Below are positions 5,518-5,905 of a DNA stretch of 5,905 nucleotides, in pieces. Below the pieces are notes generated by a model that did not search any database, had not been told where the DNA came from, and saw nothing but the letters and a program-made list of their open reading frames with translations. Origin of the DNA: Caldilineaceae bacterium. GTDB lineage: Bacteria; Chloroflexota; Anaerolineae; Caldilineales; Caldilineaceae. Each line of letters opens with the position of its first letter. Within the stretch, counting starts at the first letter, position 1. A program made the position numbers and the translations under genes. Location: NCBI GenBank assembly GCA_028819675.1, contig JAPPKT010000085.1, positions 1 to 5,905 of the forward strand, read 5' to 3'.

Positions 5518-5905
5518 GTGAAGGTCGCGGGAACGCTCTTCACCGCCCAGATGACACTGCGCACCAGGCGTTTTTCGCCCGGACAGGCGCTCCCTTACCT
5601 GCTGCTCTCGCTGACGATCCTGCCAATCCTGGCCGGCTATGCCTGGGTCCTTGTCGCCACCTTCTCCCAGCGTACCAACGGCCTCCTCCCTCGCGACGCC
5701 CAGGGCAATCTCGGCGGCCTCACCCTCGAAAACTGGCAGTTTCTGGCCGAGCCCGATGTCTGGAAGGCCACGCTCAACTCCTTCGGCATCGGCATGAGCA
5801 TGGTCATCGGCGTCGGCGCCGTCTCCGCCCTCGCCGCTTACGCGCTCTCCCGCATGAACTTCCCCGGCCGCAAGGGCTTCCTCGGCATGACCATGGTCCT
5901 GCACG
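5518..5905 (+). CDS. MalG-type sugar ABC transporter permease (5' part, cut by window end)
   Basis: The frame stays open to the last base, giving 129 residues of a protein usually about 270-300 long. It is the second channel subunit and should pair with the MalF-type protein upstream. A basic cytoplasmic N-terminus (LRTRRFSPGQ) precedes helix 1 (about 24-47). An outside loop contains NLGGLTLENWQF and WKATLNSF (82-89), typical of the MalG/UgpE group. Helix 2 covers about 88-110, followed by AAYALSRMNFPGRK (106-119), a hallmark of this group, and the start of helix 3. The EAA loop lies beyond the window. GTG 5518 is preferred for its AGGAG; ATG 5497 (7 more residues) and ATG 5551 (11 fewer) are alternatives. 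The gap to the first permease gene is 105 bp, with no convincing promoter, so the two are probably co-transcribed. Confidence 0.9.
   Translation, partial: MKVAGTLFTAQMTLRTRRFSPGQALPYLLLSLTILPILAGYAWVLVATFSQRTNGLLPRDAQGNLGGLTLENWQFLAEPDVWKATLNSFGIGMSMVIGVGAVSALAAYALSRMNFPGRKGFLGMTMVLH

Noticed and set aside
5176..5904. 242-residue open frame on the - strand at the right end
   Set aside because: It lies opposite two clear permease coding regions and their gap, is rich in Glu, Asp, Gly and His, and shows no recognisable fold.

Overview
The window looks like ordinary bacterial chromosome: high GC, strong preference for C in third codon positions, every supported gene on the + strand, and no mobile element, CRISPR array or RNA gene that I could see. 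The style suggests a Chloroflexota-like heterotroph (Caldilinea/Anaerolineae type): a lipoprotein sugar-binding protein with an Ala/Asp/Glu-rich linker, MalF/MalG-type permeases, and nearby sugar-acid-type enzymes. This assignment rests on general resemblance only and is low to moderate confidence.

Layout. Positions 1-287 hold no gene I can support. They carry a likely promoter (TTGACA/TAGGAT), a tandem 9-bp repeat just upstream of it, and two small inverted repeats. Next come two enzyme genes: an extended short-chain dehydrogenase/epimerase (288-1250) and a fumarylacetoacetate-hydrolase-fold enzyme (1328-2134). A hairpin terminator (about 2164-2198) closes this unit. A 336-bp gap follows, holding a very good extended -10 promoter (TGcTATAAT at 2386-2394), a 14-bp direct repeat pair around it, and a strong Shine-Dalgarno. 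The second unit is a carbohydrate ABC importer: lipoprotein binding protein (2471-3904), MalF-type permease (3985-5412) and MalG-type permease (5518 to beyond the window end). No ATPase gene is present; it may lie downstream, or a shared MsmK/MalK-type ATPase may serve the importer.

How the genes may work together (inference). The importer would bring in a sugar, oligosaccharide or sugar derivative. The dehydrogenase/epimerase and the FAH-fold enzyme would act on it or on its keto-acid product, as in non-phosphorylating sugar-acid routes that end in a diketo-acid hydrolase. The substrate cannot be read from the sequence.

I see no clearly new biological system here. The observations most worth a second look are: the MalF-type permease carries an extra four-helix membrane domain of about 165 residues at its N-terminus; stem-loops lie in both intercistronic gaps of the transporter unit; and a 14-bp repeat pair is spaced close to 17 helical turns around the binding-protein promoter.
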